Source: CAZPEV01 sp964585635 (GTDB lineage Bacteria; Zixibacteria; MSB-5A5; GN15; JAAZOE01). Taken from it: a DNA stretch of 9,926 nt. Made by a program: the position numbers and the translations under genes. Below are positions 7,104 to 9,926 of this stretch, in pieces; the stretch's first letter is position 1, and each line of letters starts with the position of its first letter. The stretch lies in NCBI GenBank assembly GCA_964585635.1, contig CAZPEV010000124.1, forward strand, positions 1 through 9,926, written 5' to 3'. Under the pieces are notes generated by a model, which saw only the letters and a program-made list of their open reading frames with translations, did not search any database and was not told the DNA's origin.

Positions 7104-8404
7104 GTCTACGCGTCAAGTTCATCGTTTTTGCGCTCGCCGTTCACACCGCCTTCATTGTCCTATCGCTTCTTCTCTATACTGATAGCGTGGTGCTTTTTTT
7201 TATAGACGAGGCTGTCATTCTCATTTGTATTTCCGTGACCTTCTATTTCTATCGAGCTTTTACCCGGCCGCTGGATTTGATCGCGGCCGGCGTTGAATCC
7301 ATCCGTGATCAGGATTTCAGCACCAAATTCACGCCGGTGGGCGGCGGCGAAATAGGTCGTTTGGTCGAGACATACAATCGGATGATCGACCAGCTCCGCA
7401 CCGAACGGGTCAAGCGGCAGGAGCAGCATTATTTCCTGGAGCGGCTTATTAACGCTTCGCCGATAGGCATCATCGTCCTGGACCTGGACGACAACATCGC
7501 CGCCATCAATCAGGCTGGACGGGACATGCTGGGGGCGGGTCGGGAGAATCCCGTGGGGCAGTCCCTGAGCAGCTTGCATGATTTGCCGGGCCTCGCGCTG
7601 GCGGGACTGAAATCCGGTGAAACGACCATCATCAACGTCAGCGGAATTCAGGCCTATAAATGCAGCAAATTCCATTTCCTGGACCGAGGGTTTCCCCGTC
7701 ATTTTATCCTGATCGAGGAGTTGACCCGGGAAATCATGGCGGCTCAGAAGAAAGCCTATGACAAAGTTATCCGGATGATGTCCCACGAAATCAACAATTC
7801 CGTGGGGGCCGTGAATTCCATCCTGAATTCGTCGCTCAATTACAGAACCCAATTGTCGCTGGAGGATGCCGCCGATTTCGAGGGCGCCCTGCAGGTGGCC
7901 ATCGACCGGAACAACCGCCTGAATCGCTTTATGTCTAATTTCGCCGACGTGGTCCGTATCCCGACACCGGCCAGGGAAGCATACGACCTGCACCAGCTCT
8001 TGCGGTCGGTGCAGGTGCTGATGTCCCCCGAATGCGAGCGGCGTCATATCGCCTGGTCGTGGGAATTGGCCCCCGCTCCCTGCATCGTGAATATCGACGT
8101 TCAGCAGATGGAGCTGGTTCTGGTAAACGTGGTGAAGAACGCCATCGAGGCGATCGGCGCCGGCGGGATGATAACGGTGCGAACGATCGACGAGGAATCG
8201 AAATCGCTGACGATCATCGATACCGGAAAAGGTATATCACCTGCAGAACGCCTTCAGATATTCGCCCCCTTCTTCAGCACCAAAAGAGACGGCCAGGGAA
8301 TTGGACTCACGCTGACTCGCGAAATCCTTATCAACCATGACTTCAGCTTTAACTTGGAATCAACCGGAAAAGGTCACACGGAATTCTGGATTGCGTTCCG
8401 CTGA
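7100..8404 (+). CDS. Membrane sensor histidine kinase (HAMP-PAS-HisKA-HATPase) with minimal extracytoplasmic loop
   Basis: 434 residues; ATG 7100 overlaps the regulator stop (ATGA, 7100-7103), so the two are coupled and almost certainly partners. Two hydrophobic helices (about 7-26 and 30-51) are separated by only three or four residues (TDS), leaving no periplasmic sensor domain. A HAMP linker follows (about 52-104; Pro57, GGGEIGRLVETYN), then a PAS domain (about 108-205). The dimerisation/phosphotransfer helix carries His229 in MMSHEINN. The ATPase domain has the N-box LVNVVKNAIEAIG, G1 IIDTGKGIS, and the F and G2 boxes FAPFFSTKRDGQGIGLTL. All catalytic residues are present. The lack of an external domain suggests sensing within the membrane, through the PAS domain, or through the co-encoded transporter. 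Acidic Asp36-Glu37 sit inside the second helix, which is unusual and may be functional. Confidence 0.93.
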   Translation: MSLRVKFIVFALAVHTAFIVLSLLLYTDSVVLFFIDEAVILICISVTFYFYRAFTRPLDLIAAGVESIRDQDFSTKFTPVGGGEIGRLVETYNRMIDQLRTERVKRQEQHYFLERLINASPIGIIVLDLDDNIAAINQAGRDMLGAGRENPVGQSLSSLHDLPGLALAGLKSGETTIINVSGIQAYKCSKFHFLDRGFPRHFILIEELTREIMAAQKKAYDKVIRMMSHEINNSVGAVNSILNSSLNYRTQLSLEDAADFEGALQVAIDRNNRLNRFMSNFADVVRIPTPAREAYDLHQLLRSVQVLMSPECERRHIAWSWELAPAPCIVNIDVQQMELVLVNVVKNAIEAIGAGGMITVRTIDEESKSLTIIDTGKGISPAERLQIFAPFFSTKRDGQGIGLTLTREILINHDFSFNLESTGKGHTEFWIAFR

Positions 8405-8572
8405 TAATCACCCGGGCCGATAGACCAAAAGATGTCGCAAGGTCTGCCCGCCCCGTGGGGAAATCGCAAATCGATATGACCCTCTGGCGCCAACTGCTGC
8501 GATGGGCCGATCGTGCCCGATTATACCGCCGGCCGCCGGCCGAATGTCCTACGCGTGGCGCCGCTCCGACGC
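8405..8572. other. Convergent intergenic gap
   Basis: 168 bases between the kinase stop and the OPT-transporter stop. It holds the hairpin listed at 8413-8450 and a second GC-rich inverted repeat CGGCC-GCC-GGCCG (8530-8542). Neither is followed by a T-run on either strand. I see no gene here. Confidence 0.6.
8413..8450 (+). terminator. Bulged hairpin downstream of the operon, possible terminator
   Basis: Nine bases after the kinase stop, CGGGC (8413-8417) pairs with GCCCG (8446-8450), and AGACC (8422-8426) pairs with GGTCT (8441-8445). A four-base bulge lies on the left arm and the loop is 14 bases. The position is right for the end of the operon, but the following bases are GC-rich rather than a T-run, so it may only protect the 3' end or be incidental. 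Confidence 0.3.
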
Positions 8573-9926
8573 CTACCCTCCCAGCAGCTGCTTCAGGATC
8601 GCCGGACCGTTCTCCCAAAAGACCAGGACGACGCCCATGAGCGCGCCGCCGGCGACGATGCCGGATGCGACCGGGAACAGGTATTCCTCGCTCTGCTTCG
8701 GGTTCCTCTTTTGCCAGCCGTACCCGATCAAGGCGCCGAGGAAGAAAAGCAGGCCGTAGAACCACTGGAACACCCAGGCCAGTCCGATGCCCGCCGGTGA
8801 GGGAATCCACTTCTGTTGCTTGGGAAACAACCGGGAAAGAATCGGCAGGATAAGGCCGAGGAGGCCGCCGATCACGATGGACCATATCTTCACGGGGTGC
8901 ATCGTGCTGAGCCCTTGCGCCATGGCTTCGGCCACACCCTTCCAGGTCTGCGCCGCCGGAGCGGGAAACTGATCCGTGCCCAGCACGCTGGCATCGGGAA
9001 CGAGCATGCGGAATGCCGCCACGGTGACGAGCGTCCCGATGAATATCCCGGCGAACTGGGCAATGAACTGCTTCCGCGGGTTGGCCCCGAGGAGATACCC
9101 GCTCTTCAGGTCGGTAAGCAGGTCGGCCGAGGAAGTTGCCGCCCCGGCGGTGATGTTGGCCGCCATCAGGTTCACATTCATATTTCCGGGGGAGAGGGCG
9201 CCGAAGGTGAGCTGCGTGATTTTGCCCATGGCTCCCACCGGCGTCGTGTCGGTCTCACCCGTCACGCGGCAAGCCACTAAAGCCAAAGCGAAACTCAGAA
9301 GCACGGCGATCAAGCTCTGCCAATAGGGCATGCCGAACGTGGCGTGCGCCATGAGCGCCAGGCCGACTAACCCGACGACCTGCCCAATGAGAAACCACGA
9401 GCCTGGAGTCTCGATCGCCGCGAGGTCGTCGCGCTTCCTGCCACCGCGCTTCACGAGCATGTCCCCCAGCCCCCGGAACGCGCGCAGGGCGCTCTTCCAC
9501 TGGAAGAACACCGACAGAATCCCCGAAGTGACCATGCAAGCCGTGCCGCCCCAGAGCGTCCACTGGACCAGGGCTCGAAATCCCGTCAACCCGCCGGCCT
9601 CCGGAACGTACGCCTGCAGCAAGGGGACAAAAATCATCCAGCAGGTAATCGAACCCACGAGCATGCTGATGCCCACCCGCATGCCTACAAACATCCCGGC
9701 GGCGATGAAGATCGGATCCCAGGCGAATGTGACCGTCCGGCCGATCCATGCCTCACCGAGCGTCGATGTGCTGAAGCGGGTAACCAGAGAAGATATCTGG
9801 AAAGATTCTAAGCGGGAGCTGATGAGCCTGAGGCCGTCGGTCAAAAAGGCACTGACCATCGCCAGGAGCCCGGCGATACCCAGGGCGCGCGCCGCGCGCA
9901 TTCCCTTCTCCCCCTTGGCGTGAAGC
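8573..9926 (-). CDS. OPT-family oligopeptide (or metal-chelate) transporter, C-terminal part (runs off right edge)
   Basis: About 450 residues, ending at TAG 8575-8573, read open to the right edge. OPT proteins usually have 550-700 residues. The visible part begins within a cytoplasmic loop and transmembrane helix (EKGMRAARALGIAGLL), so the N-terminal third should lie outside. ATG 9901-9899 has a GGGGGAG run upstream but aligns with the middle of the family, so I treat it as internal. Many hydrophobic helices are seen, plus OPT hallmarks: a cytoplasmic loop (ALRAFRGLG...RGGRKRDD), TGETDTTPVGAMGKITQL, SPGNMNVNLMAANITAGAATSSADLLTDLKSGYLLG (described in parts: GNMNVNLM, ADLLTDLK), and HPVKIWSIVIGG. 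The family imports oligopeptides or metal chelates across the inner membrane, driven by protons. It is convergent with the two-component operon and shows no operonic link to it. OPT membership is confident; substrate is not. Confidence 0.9.
   Translation of the reverse strand, partial: LHAKGEKGMRAARALGIAGLLAMVSAFLTDGLRLISSRLESFQISSLVTRFSTSTLGEAWIGRTVTFAWDPIFIAAGMFVGMRVGISMLVGSITCWMIFVPLLQAYVPEAGGLTGFRALVQWTLWGGTACMVTSGILSVFFQWKSALRAFRGLGDMLVKRGGRKRDDLAAIETPGSWFLIGQVVGLVGLALMAHATFGMPYWQSLIAVLLSFALALVACRVTGETDTTPVGAMGKITQLTFGALSPGNMNVNLMAANITAGAATSSADLLTDLKSGYLLGANPRKQFIAQFAGIFIGTLVTVAAFRMLVPDASVLGTDQFPAPAAQTWKGVAEAMAQGLSTMHPVKIWSIVIGGLLGLILPILSRLFPKQQKWIPSPAGIGLAWVFQWFYGLLFFLGALIGYGWQKRNPKQSEEYLFPVASGIVAGGALMGVVLVFWENGPAILKQLLGG

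Noticed and set aside
7160..8047. Long minus-strand open frame opposite the kinase (295 residues)
   Set aside because: It is a shadow of a clear histidine kinase gene; its translation has no family motifs and is rich in His/Gln/Asp as expected from antisense of GC-biased codons.
8520..8527. TATAAT on the minus strand as a promoter
   Set aside because: It would fire antisense into the end of the kinase gene, lacks a -35 partner, and no gene follows.
9330..9923. Plus-strand open frame opposite the OPT transporter (197 residues)
   Set aside because: The minus strand carries clear OPT motifs here; the plus-strand translation is Pro/Arg/Ser-rich antisense sequence.

Overview
The window looks like Gram-negative chromosomal DNA of moderately high GC content. 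Direct clues are a periplasmic adaptor (membrane fusion) protein, a MacB/FtsX-type transporter and a sigma-54 (NtrC-type) activator. The leftmost gene is a secreted protein of the SBBP beta-propeller type. The gene style would fit FCB-group or candidate-phylum relatives (Zixibacteria- or Ignavibacteria-like) or Acidobacteria. That placement is an impression from protein style, with no marker gene to confirm it.

Layout. Bases 1-793 (minus strand) hold the first 264 codons of a secreted SBBP-type protein that starts at GTG and leaves the window on the left. Bases 794-1290 are a divergent intergenic region. It contains a 43-codon coding-like fragment on the minus strand (970-1101), then a compact regulatory block: a near-perfect TGTCCG/CGGACA inverted repeat, a consensus IHF-like site and a weak -24/-12-like element. 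Bases 1291-8404 (plus strand) form one six-gene operon: adaptor, ABC ATPase, FtsX-type permease 1, FtsX-type permease 2, sigma-54 response regulator and sensor histidine kinase. Permease1/permease2 and regulator/kinase each overlap by ATGA. Bases 8405-8572 are a convergent gap with hairpins but no clear T-tract terminator. Bases 8573-9926 (minus strand) hold the C-terminal two thirds of an OPT-family oligopeptide/metal-chelate transporter whose start lies beyond the right edge.

How the operon should work: the ATPase drives two different MacB-like permeases, and the adaptor links them through the periplasm to an outer-membrane channel that is not encoded here. The kinase has two membrane helices with almost no loop between them, so it probably senses the membrane itself or the transporter. 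It would phosphorylate the sigma-54 activator, which would bind the inverted repeat upstream of the adaptor gene and switch on its own operon. The main anomaly is permease 2. Its reading frame breaks at about 5397, and the codons around the break look deleted (about 7-8 residues plus a frame change). As sequenced, it would lose the correct C-terminal FtsX segment. Either the transporter is inactivated in this strain or the sequence has an error there.
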